Below are positions 10,406-18,735 of a stretch of DNA of 64,000 bases, piece by piece. This DNA is from Nonomuraea candida (GTDB lineage: Bacteria; Actinomycetota; Actinomycetes; Streptosporangiales; Streptosporangiaceae), in assembly GCF_000725485.1 (NCBI RefSeq), contig NZ_JOAG01000049.1:1-64000 (forward strand), given 5' to 3'. The notes under the pieces are model-generated. The model did not search any database, was not told the origin of the DNA, and saw nothing but the letters and a program-made list of their open reading frames with translations. A program made the translations under genes and the position numbers. Within the stretch, counting starts at the first letter, position 1, and each line of letters opens with the position of its first letter.

Positions 10406-11872
10406 ATGTCGCGAGTGTTCGTGAACCTCAAGGAAAACTTGGAGCCCAGCGGAACCACTGACGCCGGTGAGCGCGTCCGGGTATTAAGGACCGTAGACGC
10501 GCGACAAGGTCGTGAGGTTTACACCCGATCGAACAAAAAAGATGGGAAAGGCCTAGTGATCTTGAACCAGGCAGGCACCCGGCGCTTCCGGGCGTACACG
10601 TCCAAGCACCTCGACCAGCTTCTGCAGCGTGCGGGGCTGGGGGACGACGAGCGGCTCAAGGTCCGCGCCGTCGCCACGGTGCTGCCCTTCCGGACGAACG
10701 CCTACGTCGTGGATGAACTCATAGATTGGTCGGCCGCCCCCGACGACCCCATGTACCGGCTCGTCTTCCCTCAGGAGGACATGCTGCCCGCGGCCGACGT
10801 GGCGCGGCTGGCCGACCTGCTCAAGGCCGAGGCGCCGAACGCCGAGATCCAGGCGGAGGCGAACCGCGTCCGCGCGCAGCTCAACCCGCATCCCGCGGGC
10901 CAGATGGAGCTCAACGTTCCGAAGATGGGCGACGAGCCCGTCCCCGGGATGCAGCACAAATATCCGGAGACCGTGCTTTTCTTCCCTAAACAGGGACAAA
11001 CCTGCCACGCCTACTGCACCTACTGCTTCAGATGGGCACAGTTCGTCGGCGACGCCGACCTCAAGTTCGCCTCCGACGACATCGACCAGATGGTCACCTA
11101 CATCCGCCGGCACCCCGAGGTCACCAGCGTGCTGATCACGGGCGGCGACGCCATGATCATGGGTGAGCCCGTGATCAGGCGCTACGTCGAGCCGCTGCTC
11201 GAACTGGAGCAGCTCGAGTCCATCAGGATCGGCACCAAGGCGCTGGCCTACTGGCCGCAGCGCTTCACCACCGACCCCGACGCCGACGCCACCCTGCGCA
11301 TGTTCGAGCAGGTCGTCGAGTCGGGGAAGAACCTCGCCTTCATGGCCCACTTCTCACACCCGCGCGAGCTGGAGTCGCCGCTGGTCGAGTCGGCCGTCCG
11401 GCGCATCATCGGCAGCGGCGCCACGATCAGGACCCAGGCGCCGCTGATCAGGTCCATCAACGACGACCCCGCCGTGTGGTCGGGCATGTGGCGGCGGCAA
11501 CTGCGCATGGGGATGGTCCCCTACTACATGTTCGTCGAGCGTGACACCGGGCCGCAGGACTACTTCGCGGTTCCGCTGGCGCGGGCGTACGAGATCTTCA
11601 GGGACGCCTACTCGGCCGTCTCGGGGCTCTGCCGCACGGTGCGCGGGCCGTCCATGTCGGCCACGCCGGGCAAGGTCTGCGTGGACGGCGTCATGGAGGT
11701 CGCCGGCGAGCAGGTCTTCGTGCTCCACTTCATCCAGGCCCGTGACCCCTCCCTGGTGGGGCGGCCGTTCTTCGCGCGTTACGACCCGTCCGCCGTCTGG
11801 CTGACGGATCTGCGCCCCGCCTTCGCCGATCGTTTTCCGTTCGAGCCGGCGGACGCCCTGTTGCCCGCCTGA
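10406..11872 (+). CDS. KamA-family radical SAM protein (lysine 2,3-aminomutase-like)
   Basis: A 488-aa protein with the radical SAM cluster motif CHAYCTYC (CxxxCxxC; cysteines about 200, 204, 207), followed by FRWAQF and VLITGGDAMIM, which places it in the KamA family. Lysine aminomutases bind PLP through a lysine in a DAPGGGGK-type motif. The corresponding C-terminal segment here reads SMSATPGKVCVDGV, with a shortened glycine stretch and no aspartate, so a true lysine 2,3-aminomutase activity is doubtful. The ATG at 10406 is preferred over the in-frame ATG at 10391 because of TATGTT at 10390-10395 and the absence of a ribosome binding site. No partner enzyme for beta-amino acid use is adjacent. 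Confidence 0.8.
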   Translation: MSRVFVNLKENLEPSGTTDAGERVRVLRTVDARQGREVYTRSNKKDGKGLVILNQAGTRRFRAYTSKHLDQLLQRAGLGDDERLKVRAVATVLPFRTNAYVVDELIDWSAAPDDPMYRLVFPQEDMLPAADVARLADLLKAEAPNAEIQAEANRVRAQLNPHPAGQMELNVPKMGDEPVPGMQHKYPETVLFFPKQGQTCHAYCTYCFRWAQFVGDADLKFASDDIDQMVTYIRRHPEVTSVLITGGDAMIMGEPVIRRYVEPLLELEQLESIRIGTKALAYWPQRFTTDPDADATLRMFEQVVESGKNLAFMAHFSHPRELESPLVESAVRRIIGSGATIRTQAPLIRSINDDPAVWSGMWRRQLRMGMVPYYMFVERDTGPQDYFAVPLARAYEIFRDAYSAVSGLCRTVRGPSMSATPGKVCVDGVMEVAGEQVFVLHFIQARDPSLVGRPFFARYDPSAVWLTDLRPAFADRFPFEPADALLPA

Positions 11873-12273
11873 TCCGGCCGCGCGCGTCCACCGCGACCGG
11901 ATAATTTCGCCCCCGGCCCGTGACATTTGTTTTTCGCGACCCTTTGAGCACGGGCCGGCCGGGCCCCCTTCCGATGCATTCAACCGTCACCGTACGAGTG
12001 CGCGAATATCGGAAACTAGACCCTCCTATTTCCCGTTTTGTCTCCCCGCTCAACGCTCTCCCTTTACTCGGTAACCGGGCTGCAAACCCCTGCTACATGG
12101 GCTTTCATGCGCCTGCGGGCGATCATCACCAGTGGTAGAACTTCTTGCGTAGCTCAGCCGTAGCGACACGCTCAGTGTGGTGCCCATGGCGCGTACGCGA
12201 CGGCATACGGGGGTTATCGATTCGCATTTCCACCGCATTCGAGAGCGATCGATCACGAGCCGGGAAGGCAATC
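11873..12273. other. Intergenic leader of the glycine-rich secreted protein gene
   Basis: 400 bp without a convincing gene. It is locally AT-richer than the window and should contain the promoter of the downstream secreted protein gene, but I could not identify a clear -35/-10 pair or a known riboswitch. Confidence 0.4.
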
Positions 12274-13275
12274 ATGAATCGAGTAGTCAAGACGGCGGTA
12301 GCCGTCACAGCATTCGGCTTGGCGGCTGCGGCCATGGCCGTGCCGGCCCAAGCGGAAGGTCAATACGACACCGCCAGGCACGCTCCCATCGACGGCCCGG
12401 GCGCGGGCACCAACTCCGGCGGAGCCCCGGTCAGCGGGCTCCTGGGCGACCTGCTCGGGGGCGGCCTGCTCAGCGGGCTGCTCGGCGGCGGCGCCAAGTC
12501 CGCGGCCCGGCCCAACCGCCCGCTGACCGAGGCCGAGCGGGACGCCATCATGGAGCACCAGGCCGAGCAGGGCACCACGGCCAACGCGGCCGAGGACGCG
12601 ACCCGGACGGGAGGCCCGCTGCCCGAGCTGTCGCCCATCGTCGGCACGCTGGGCGGAGGCGCGCTGGGCCGGGGCGGCCTGACCGACTCCCTGCCGCTCC
12701 TGTCGGGCGCGTCCCGCCTGATGGGGCCGGTCACGCCCGCGGCCAAGGCGGGCAGGCAGGGCCAGGCCACGGCCGCGCAGGGTGCGCTGGGCGGCATGCT
12801 GGCCTCGCCCTTCGGCGGCGCGCTGGCGGGCCTCACCGGCGGCGGCGCCCTGTCCGGCCTCACCGGCGGCGGCCTGCTGCCGGGCTCGGGCGCGGGCGTC
12901 CTGGGCGCCGGCGGCGCCACGGCCAAGACCATGTACGGCACCAGCGGCAGCACCGGCTCCCTCGCGACCGGCGCCATGGTGTCCGGGCTCACCGAGGCCG
13001 TGGGGCGCGCGCTGCCGCACGGCACGGGCGGCGAGCTGTCCCCGCTGATCGGGCAGGTCGCGCCCGCCGAGACGGCGCCCCTGGTCAAGGTGCTGCCCGT
13101 CACCTCCCAGGCCGCCGCCATGGACGAGCTCACCCCGCTCGTCGAGGACGCCTCGGCCTTCGTGGAGGCCCGCGGGACCTCGGCCGCCACCTCCTACGGC
13201 GACGTGGTCACCGCCCTCGGCTGGACCACCGACGCCCTGACCCACTCGGTCCGCAACCCTGCCGTACGCGACTAG
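12274..13275 (+). CDS. Secreted glycine/leucine-rich protein of unknown function
   Basis: The 333-aa product starts with a Sec signal peptide (MNRVVKTAVAVTAFGLAAAAMAVPAQA, cleavage after AQA). The mature part is low in complexity: GLLGDLLGGGLLSGLLGGG near residues 60-80 and ALAGLTGGGALSGLTGGGLLPG near 185-205, separated by Ala/Thr/Pro-rich stretches with no cysteine or enzymatic motif. GGGAAGG just before ATG 12274 fixes the start; the frame is open further upstream but lacks a signal sequence. The composition suggests a cell-surface or matrix protein. I know similar proteins only as uncharacterised actinomycete products. Confidence 0.75.
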   Translation: MNRVVKTAVAVTAFGLAAAAMAVPAQAEGQYDTARHAPIDGPGAGTNSGGAPVSGLLGDLLGGGLLSGLLGGGAKSAARPNRPLTEAERDAIMEHQAEQGTTANAAEDATRTGGPLPELSPIVGTLGGGALGRGGLTDSLPLLSGASRLMGPVTPAAKAGRQGQATAAQGALGGMLASPFGGALAGLTGGGALSGLTGGGLLPGSGAGVLGAGGATAKTMYGTSGSTGSLATGAMVSGLTEAVGRALPHGTGGELSPLIGQVAPAETAPLVKVLPVTSQAAAMDELTPLVEDASAFVEARGTSAATSYGDVVTALGWTTDALTHSVRNPAVRD

Positions 13276-13920
13276 CGGCCCGCTCATCCGGAGGTGCGGC
13301 CGGACGTGGCTTCTGGGCTTGCGATGAGGTGCTCCCAGGGTCCGCGGCCGGACGTGATCGCGGAGAGGCGTGATTGCGGAGAGGCGTGCTCGGCGTACGT
13401 GACCGGACGTGATTCCCGGTCCGCGACGAGGCGCTTCCAGGTTCACGAGAGGGTTCGGGACGGGGTTTGCGATGGTGGCGCTGATGAGCGCGGCCGGCCG
13501 CGGAGCCGGCGGGGCGGTTCCCGGGCGTCCTAGGTGCCGACGCCCGGGCACCGGTCCCGGCGATCACGTGGCGGCCCGTTCCGGGCGCCCCAGCGACCCC
13601 CTGACGACATGTTCCCCTCGACCGGGGCCCTGATCGACCGGGCCCTTCGCGGCAGGCCGCACGGGCGCCCTCAGGTGCCGGGCGCCCCCGGCGCTGCCGC
13701 ATGAGTTCGAGGCCCCGCGGTCAGCGGACGGTCTCATGCCGGGCTGGGCGGACGCGCCCTCGCCCAGGGAGCTCGCGCACTGCGCCGCCACTGCAGGGCA
13801 GCGGCGCGCGCGAGCACCCCGCCGCCGGCCCCCCGCGGGCCGGCGGCGCTTTTTCGTCTCCCGGGCGTCCAAGCCCTCCCACCCCTGTACGGCGGCGCCG
13901 CCGTCACCGCCGCCGGCGGC
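13276..13920. other. 645-bp gap with degenerate repeats and a strong terminator
   Basis: No gene recognised. GCGGCCGGACGTG occurs at 13296-13308 and 13344-13356, and a GCGGAGAGGCGTG doublet lies in 13358-13389. Open frames are Arg/Gly-rich and lack ribosome binding sites. A strong plus-strand terminator sits at 13820, 545 nt after the preceding stop codon, so either the secreted protein mRNA has a very long 3' UTR or an unannotated RNA is made here. Confidence 0.5.
13820..13856 (+). terminator. Strong intrinsic terminator
   Basis: CGCCGCCGGCCC (13820-13831) and GGGCCGGCGGCG (13837-13848) form a perfect 12-bp stem with a 5-nt loop, followed by CTTTTT. It is oriented for plus-strand transcription. 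Confidence 0.8.
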
Positions 13921-14157
13921 TCAGGGGATTCGGACGCCGGTGCGGCGGGCGATCTGGGCCTGCAGCCGCGCCATCTGCCAGTGCAGCTCGATGAGCTGCT
14001 CGGCGAGCTGCATCCTGGGGATCTCGGTCACGTCCTCGGTGGCCAGGTGGTCAATCGCGGCCGAAAGCTCTCCCATCGCGCGCCCCCACTCCATCACCGT
14101 TCCTCGCTCGAATTGACGTTCGAATGCTATCGGAACGCCGGGCTCGCTGTCAGTCAT
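13921..14157 (-). CDS. Small hypothetical helical protein
   Basis: A 78-aa product ending AEQLIELHWQMARLQAQIARRTGVRIP, predicted helical with an amphipathic C-terminal half. I do not recognise a family. The ATG at 14157 is preceded by GGGAGGGG six nt upstream, an unusually good ribosome binding site that argues the gene is real. An internal ATG (residue 22) is an alternative start. It lies downstream of the ABC exporter genes on the same strand, separated from them by the 90-bp repeat array. Confidence 0.55.
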   Translation of the reverse strand: MTDSEPGVPIAFERQFERGTVMEWGRAMGELSAAIDHLATEDVTEIPRMQLAEQLIELHWQMARLQAQIARRTGVRIP

Positions 14158-14442
14158 TTACCCCTCCCACCACCCCCGTTTCGCACACAAGATCGAACCC
14201 CCGACGGGACCATCCCAGAGGCACTGGCCCACCCCTGTAACGACTCACCCGAAAAGGGCTGGGGGAGGGGCTGGGGCGGCTAAGGGTCCCGGGGCGGAAG
14301 GCGGGCAGCCGGGCCTGAGACGCCCGCGGGGGCGCGGGAGAGGCCGGGAGAGGGGGAAGGGCGCTGAGGGCGCTCCTGGGCCGCGTGAGAGACCACGGAA
14401 GCCGGGCAACGTGGGCTCGCGTAACGGTGGCCCGCCGGTGAA
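14158..14442. other. Intergenic between small gene and 90-bp repeats
   Basis: This 285-bp stretch contains only the ribosome binding site region of the small gene and GC-rich sequence. A partial unit (GTAACGGTGGCCCGCCG near 14421) looks like a decayed extra copy of the adjacent repeat. Confidence 0.4.
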
Positions 14443-14699
14443 GGGTCAGAGGCCGTTCCCCTGGAGGGTCCTCGGCCGGAGTGCGGCGGGTGGCGAACCA
14501 CGGCACCGCCGTAACGGAAAGGAAGGCGAGCCGGGTCAGAGGCCGTTCCCTGGAGGGCCCTCAGCCGGAGTGCGGCGGGTGGCGAACCACGGCACCGCCG
14601 TAACGGAAAGGAAGGCGAGCCGGGTCAGAGGCCGTTCCTTGGAGGGCCCTCAGCCGGAGTGCGGCGGGTGGCGAAACCACCGCACCGCCGTAACGGAAG
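14443..14699. repeat. Three tandem copies of a ~90-bp repeat
   Basis: Units begin with GTCAGAGGCCGTTCC at 14445, 14535 and 14624 (period 90 then 89 bp) and are nearly identical: each holds GGAGTGCGGCGGGTGGCGAA and CACCGCCGTAACGGAA. On the minus strand each unit can fold a hairpin with a GTGG-TTCG-CCAC tip. The array ends three bp from the stop codon of the ABC ATPase gene, so it would be transcribed as that gene's 3' UTR. Confidence 0.9.
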
Positions 14700-14701
14700 A
14701 A

Positions 14702-15568
14702 TCAGCCCTTGTTGTACGCGGCGATGACTTCCTTCGGGTCGCCGTCCATTTTGATCTTGCCCTTGTGGAGCCAGATCACCCGGTTGCACGTCTGCTCGAT
14801 CACCCGGAGATCGTGCGCGACGAGGAACACCGTGCCGGCCGACTCGCGGATCTGCCGGATGCGCTCCTCGCTCTTCTTCCTGAACTCGCGGTCGCCGGTC
14901 GCCAGGGCCTCGTCGATCAGCAGGACGTCGTGGGTCTTGGCGGAGGAGATGGCGAAGCGCAGGCGCGCGCCCATGCCCGAGGAGTAGGTGGACATGGGGA
15001 GCTGGACGAACTCGTCGATGCCGGAGAAGTCGACGATCTCCTGGTATTTCTCCTTGACCTCGGCCGGCGTCATGCCCATGGCGTAGCAGCCGAGGACGAT
15101 GTTGCGCTCACCGGTCAGCTCGCGCATGAGGGCCGCGTTGACGCCCAGCAGCGAGGGCTGCCCGTCGGTGTAGACGGCGCCCTTGTGCGGGGGCAGCAGG
15201 CCCGCGATGGCGCGCAGCAGCGTCGACTTGCCCGAGCCGTTGCGCCCCACGATGCCGATGGCGTCGCCGTGATAGGCCACGAAGGTCACGCCCTTGACCG
15301 CGTGGACCTCTTTCATCTGCGGCCGGCCCTGACGCCTCAGGATGCGCGTGAGCGCGTTGACCGCGTTGCCCTTCTCGGCGTCGGAGGCCGCCCCGTAGAC
15401 GCGGTAGACGATGTGCAGGTCGTCGACGATGACCGTGGGTGTGCCCGTCGGGACGTCGAGGGGCGCCTTGCCCGGGGGGTCCGGGTTGGGATGCACTCGG
15501 ACATCCTTGCCGGAGACGGCGGGCTTGTCGCCCTTCACCTGTGACAGCTCCTTGGTCAGTTCAGCCAC
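14702..15568 (-). CDS. Polysaccharide/teichoic-acid-type ABC exporter, ATP-binding subunit
   Basis: A 288-aa ABC ATPase of the Wzt/TagH class. After a 45-residue charged N-terminal extension come IVVDDLHIVYRVYG, Walker A GRNGSGKST, the signature YSSGMGARLRFAIS, Walker B DVLLIDEAL and the switch histidine in LVAHD. The NALTRILRR insertion before the Walker A is typical of glycan exporters. It lacks the C-terminal carbohydrate-binding domain of long Wzt proteins. The GTG start has GAGGAGAGG upstream and overlaps the permease gene by 8 bp, so the two subunits are translationally coupled. It probably energises export of a lipid-linked cell-surface glycan. Confidence 0.88.
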   Translation of the reverse strand: MAELTKELSQVKGDKPAVSGKDVRVHPNPDPPGKAPLDVPTGTPTVIVDDLHIVYRVYGAASDAEKGNAVNALTRILRRQGRPQMKEVHAVKGVTFVAYHGDAIGIVGRNGSGKSTLLRAIAGLLPPHKGAVYTDGQPSLLGVNAALMRELTGERNIVLGCYAMGMTPAEVKEKYQEIVDFSGIDEFVQLPMSTYSSGMGARLRFAISSAKTHDVLLIDEALATGDREFRKKSEERIRQIRESAGTVFLVAHDLRVIEQTCNRVIWLHKGKIKMDGDPKEVIAAYNKG

Positions 15569-16496
15569 GCCCGTACCTCTCCTCGGCTCGCCAGAAGTAC
15601 CAGAAGCCGAAGCCGAGTGCGAACACCGCCCAGAATACGCAAGACATCCACACCATCGGCGGCGGGTGGTGCCCGAACTCGGGGCGGTAGGTGCCGATGA
15701 GGATCTCGCGCATCCATTCGATGTAGGACGCGGCCGGGTTGAGATACATCACATTGGCCACCCACTGCGGCATCTCGGCCGACTCTACGACCTTCTCCTG
15801 GATCGAGAAGAAGACCCCGGAGGCGTAGAGCCACGTGCGTGTGATGAACGGCAGCAGCTGGTTGAGGTCGCGCATCTGGGCGCCGAGCCGGGCGACCACC
15901 AGGCCGGCGCCGATGTTGAACATCGTCTGGAGACCGAGCACCACCGGGATCATGAGCCAGAACCAGGTGGGCCACTCGCCGGTGGCGACCACGATCACGA
16001 AGAGCACGCCCATGGAGATGGCGAGCTGCTGCAGCTCCTGGATCGTGTAGGCCAGCGGCAGGGACGCGCGGGGGAAGTGCAGGGCCCGGATCATCGAGAG
16101 GTTGCCCGAGATCGACTTGGCGCCCGCGGTGACGGTCCGCTGCGTGTAGGTGAAGACGAACATGCCGGTCAGCAGGAAGGCCGGGTAGTTGACGATGTCG
16201 CCCTTGCCGCCCAGGATGAGGCCGAACATGACGTAGTAGATGGCGGCGTTGAGCAGGGGCGTCAGCACCTGCCACAGCTGGCCGAGCGCCGAGTTGGAGT
16301 ATTTCGTGACGTTGCGCGAGGTCGCGTACGTCAGGATGAAGTGCCGCCGCTGCCACAGCTGGCGCAGGTAGACAGGGAACCTCGGCCGTGCGATGGCACG
16401 GCGGAGACCGTATCTCTTGGCGAGCTTGGCCAGCGGCTCCTGCCCGCTTCGGCCGCCCGCCTGGGCGTCCGCGACAGCGGATTCCGGCTGGCTCAT
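15561..16496 (-). CDS. Polysaccharide/teichoic-acid-type ABC exporter, permease
   Basis: A 311-aa ABC-2 permease of the Wzm/TagG class with six hydrophobic helices from about residue 75 on. Family features are the amphipathic LYLRQLWQRRHFILTYA entry helix, TKYSNSALGQLWQVLTPLLNAAIYYVMFG and the C-terminal YLNPAASYIEWMR loop. It forms the membrane half of the exporter with the overlapping downstream ATPase. The ATG at 16496 has no ribosome binding site but has TAGAGT 7 nt upstream, so a leaderless mRNA is likely; the longer upstream frame is not conserved-looking. No glycosyltransferase genes are adjacent, so the substrate is unknown. Confidence 0.88.
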   Translation of the reverse strand: MSQPESAVADAQAGGRSGQEPLAKLAKRYGLRRAIARPRFPVYLRQLWQRRHFILTYATSRNVTKYSNSALGQLWQVLTPLLNAAIYYVMFGLILGGKGDIVNYPAFLLTGMFVFTYTQRTVTAGAKSISGNLSMIRALHFPRASLPLAYTIQELQQLAISMGVLFVIVVATGEWPTWFWLMIPVVLGLQTMFNIGAGLVVARLGAQMRDLNQLLPFITRTWLYASGVFFSIQEKVVESAEMPQWVANVMYLNPAASYIEWMREILIGTYRPEFGHHPPPMVWMSCVFWAVFALGFGFWYFWRAEERYGRG

Positions 16497-16509
16497 GGCA
16501 AGGACTCTA
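16497..16509 (-). promoter_or_regulatory. -10 box for leaderless ABC exporter mRNA
   Basis: Minus-strand TAGAGT (16509-16504) lies 7 nt before the ATG of the permease gene, with no Shine-Dalgarno sequence between. Confidence 0.45.
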
Positions 16510-16969
16510 TTGGATCCCGGTAGGTGGGGTGTCTGTCGTACGGGTTGACGACGGACAGTTGGACGGTGTCTGCCGACGCCGGGTTCCAAGGCGTCACCAA
16601 GACCTGCTCAACCGTAGCCCAGCCGGGCGGGGCGCGGAGGCAAGGGCACGAGCACTGTCGTGTAGGGGGTATTTTTCATCGACTGTTCACGTCCGAGCTA
16701 GGCCCATTGAGGATGATTTGTGCAGTTTGTACCGCTTAGGGCCGAATGTCTGTGACGCTGGATAGGCACACGTGTGACCGAACTGCAACGCGCCAGAGAC
16801 TCGCTGGTGGCAAGTAGTAAGGGATAGTCGCGATCGACTGGCAGGGCGTCGGCTGGTTTGACCATGTCAGCCAAATCCGGGGGGATACCAGGAACCCCCC
16901 GTCAGGCTGCTCACGATCACCGCAGCTCAGCGCTTGGCGCCCACCTGTAGAGGGAGGAATTCTTTCACC
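16510..16969. other. Divergent intergenic region upstream of the peptide importer operon
   Basis: 460 bp between the exporter and importer operons. A possible plus-strand promoter is TTGAGG (16707-16712), 17 bp, TACCGC (16730-16735), which would give a 230-nt leader containing the hairpin at 16879. No gene is seen. GGAGGAA about 12 nt before the start codon serves the substrate-binding protein gene. Confidence 0.4.
16879..16900 (+). promoter_or_regulatory. Hairpin in the leader of the peptide importer operon
   Basis: GGGGGG (16879-16884) pairs with CCCCCC (16895-16900) around a 10-nt loop, 70 nt upstream of the start codon. There is no U-run; it may influence leader RNA stability or translation. 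Confidence 0.4.
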
Positions 16970-18607
16970 ATGCGTGTTACTAAGGGCGCACAGATCGTCG
17001 CCGGTACCGCGCTGCTCGCCCTCGCGGTTGCCGCGTGTGGCGGCGGTGCCTCGGAAAGCGGTGGCACTGCCGCGGGCGGCGGAGAGACGCCGGTCCGCAT
17101 GGAAATCGGTGAGCCTCAGGAGCTCCTGAACCCGCAGAACACCACGGAGACCGAGGGCTCCGAGGTGCTCGCCGCCGTGTTCTCGCCGCTCGTGCGGTAC
17201 GACGAGAACAAGCAGCCGGTCGAGGAGGCCGCCGAGTCCATCACCACGACGGACAGCAAGGTCTGGACGATCAAGCTGAAGGCCGGCTACACGTGGCACG
17301 ACGGCACCCCCGTCACCGCCGCCGACTACGCCCGTGCGTGGAACTACGCCGCCCTCCAGGACAACGCCATGAGCTCGTCCTACTTCTTCGGCCGCATCGA
17401 CGGCTACGAGGACGTGCACCCGGGTGAGGGCAAGACGCCGTCGGCCAAGGAGATGAAGGGTCTCAAGGTCGTCGACGACAGCACCCTCGAGGTCACCCTG
17501 GCCGCGCCGTTCTCGCAGTTCAAGACGATGCTCGGCTACACCGCCTTCTACCCGATGCCCGCCTCGGCGCTGGGCTCGGACGGCAAGGTGACCCAGGCCT
17601 ACGGTGAGAAGCCGATCGGGCAGGGCCTGTTCAAGGTGGACAAGCCGTACAAGAAGGGCACCGACCCGACCATCGAGCTGTCGGTCTACGACAAGTTCCC
17701 CGGCAAGAAGCCCGCGGGCTGGACCAAGCTCCAGTTCAAGGTCTACACCAGCTCCGAGACCGCGTGGAACGACCTCCAGGCCGAGAACCTGGACATCCAC
17801 GACTCCCTGCCCGCCACGGCCATCTCGACGGCGAAGCAGGTGCTCGGTGACCGGTACTTCGACGAGCCCGACGCCTCGCTCGGCTACATCGGCGTCCCGC
17901 TGAAGTACAACAAGGAGTACGAGAACGCCGACGTGCGCAAGGCCATCTCGATGGCCATCGACCGGAAGACCATCACCGACACGGTCTTCTCCGGCACCCG
18001 CGCCCCGGCCGACGACTTCATCAACCCGGCCATCCCCGGCTACCGCCAGGGCGCCTGCGAGGCGTGCGCGTACAACCCGGCCGAGGCCAAGAAGCTGTAC
18101 GAGTCGGCGGGCGGTCCCAAGACCATCGAGCTCGGCTACAACGCCGACGGCGGCCACAAGGAGTGGATCGAGGCCGTCGCCAACAACCTGCGCGCCAACC
18201 TGGGCATCGAGGTCACGCCGAAGCCGTTCGAGAAGTTCCAGGGCATCCTGGACGCCCTGGACGCCAAGGAGTACAAGGGCCTGTTCCGCATGGGCTGGGC
18301 GATCGACTACCCGTCGCCCGAGAACTACCTGACCCCGATCTTCGGCACCGGCTCCATCGGCACCGGTTCGAACTACGGTGGTTACTCCAACAAGGAGTTC
18401 GACGAGCTCGTGGCCAAGGGTGACCAGGCCACGGACGCCGCCGAGGGCATGAAGTTCTACCAGCAGGCCACGGACATCCTGAACAAGGAGCTTCCGTACA
18501 TCCCGATCTACTTCTACCGGAGCAACTTCGGCCACTCCACCAAGATCAAGAACGTCAAGCTCAACCTGCTCAACCAGATCAACTGGGCTGACGTCGAGAA
18601 GGCCTGA
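16970..18607 (+). CDS. Peptide ABC transporter substrate-binding lipoprotein (family 5)
   Basis: A 545-aa extracytoplasmic solute-binding protein of the OppA/DppA family. It has a lipoprotein signal peptide with lipobox VAAC near residue 25, then a Gly/Ser linker. Family 5 blocks include LNPQNTTETEGSEVLAAVF, YTWHDGTPVTAADYARAWNY and YENADVRKAISMAIDR, and the C-terminal AIDYPSPENYLTPIFGTGS. It captures oligopeptides and delivers them to the permeases encoded downstream. The start at 16970 is fixed by GGAGGAA and the lipoprotein signal. It is the first gene of a five-gene operon, and the hairpins after it suggest it is expressed above the rest. Confidence 0.93.
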   Translation: MRVTKGAQIVAGTALLALAVAACGGGASESGGTAAGGGETPVRMEIGEPQELLNPQNTTETEGSEVLAAVFSPLVRYDENKQPVEEAAESITTTDSKVWTIKLKAGYTWHDGTPVTAADYARAWNYAALQDNAMSSSYFFGRIDGYEDVHPGEGKTPSAKEMKGLKVVDDSTLEVTLAAPFSQFKTMLGYTAFYPMPASALGSDGKVTQAYGEKPIGQGLFKVDKPYKKGTDPTIELSVYDKFPGKKPAGWTKLQFKVYTSSETAWNDLQAENLDIHDSLPATAISTAKQVLGDRYFDEPDASLGYIGVPLKYNKEYENADVRKAISMAIDRKTITDTVFSGTRAPADDFINPAIPGYRQGACEACAYNPAEAKKLYESAGGPKTIELGYNADGGHKEWIEAVANNLRANLGIEVTPKPFEKFQGILDALDAKEYKGLFRMGWAIDYPSPENYLTPIFGTGSIGTGSNYGGYSNKEFDELVAKGDQATDAAEGMKFYQQATDILNKELPYIPIYFYRSNFGHSTKIKNVKLNLLNQINWADVEKA

Positions 18608-18619
18608 CGTCATTCGCCA

Positions 18620-18645
18620 GGCGGGCGGTCCACTTGCCGCCCGCC
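18620..18645 (+). terminator. Stem-loop after the binding-protein gene (attenuator or mRNA stabiliser)
   Basis: GGCGGGCGG (18620-18628) and CCGCCCGCC (18637-18645) form a perfect 9-bp stem with an 8-nt loop, 12 nt after the stop codon. No U-run follows, so it likely protects the upstream message or only partly terminates. Confidence 0.6.
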
Positions 18646-18660
18646 CGTCGAAGGACTGAG

Positions 18661-18717
18661 CTTGGAGGCAGTCACTCGGGCCGGGTAAATCACGGACTCC
18701 GGGGGGCTGCCTCCAAG
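18661..18717 (+). repeat. 11-bp perfect inverted repeat before the permease gene
   Basis: CTTGGAGGCAG (18661-18671) and CTGCCTCCAAG (18707-18717) are perfect complements separated by 35 nt, ending 7 nt before the ribosome binding site of the permease gene. The RNA could form a long hairpin that uncouples expression of the binding protein from the permeases. Confidence 0.65.
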
Positions 18718-18735
18718 TGTGTACCGGAGGGCTGA

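Noticed and set aside
12060..12273. Riboswitch (c-di-AMP or other) ahead of the glycine-rich secreted protein
   Set aside because: Known consensus blocks could not be matched.
13294..13633. Small plus-strand ORFs in the 645-bp gap
   Set aside because: No ribosome binding sites, Arg/Gly-rich translation and no recognisable homology.
14190..14230. tRNA-like T-arm (GGGGGTTCGATC on the minus strand)
   Set aside because: The arm cannot close into a 5-bp stem and no acceptor, D or anticodon arm can be found around it.
14443..14699. CRISPR array
   Set aside because: Units are 90 bp and contiguous with no variable spacers; no cas genes nearby.
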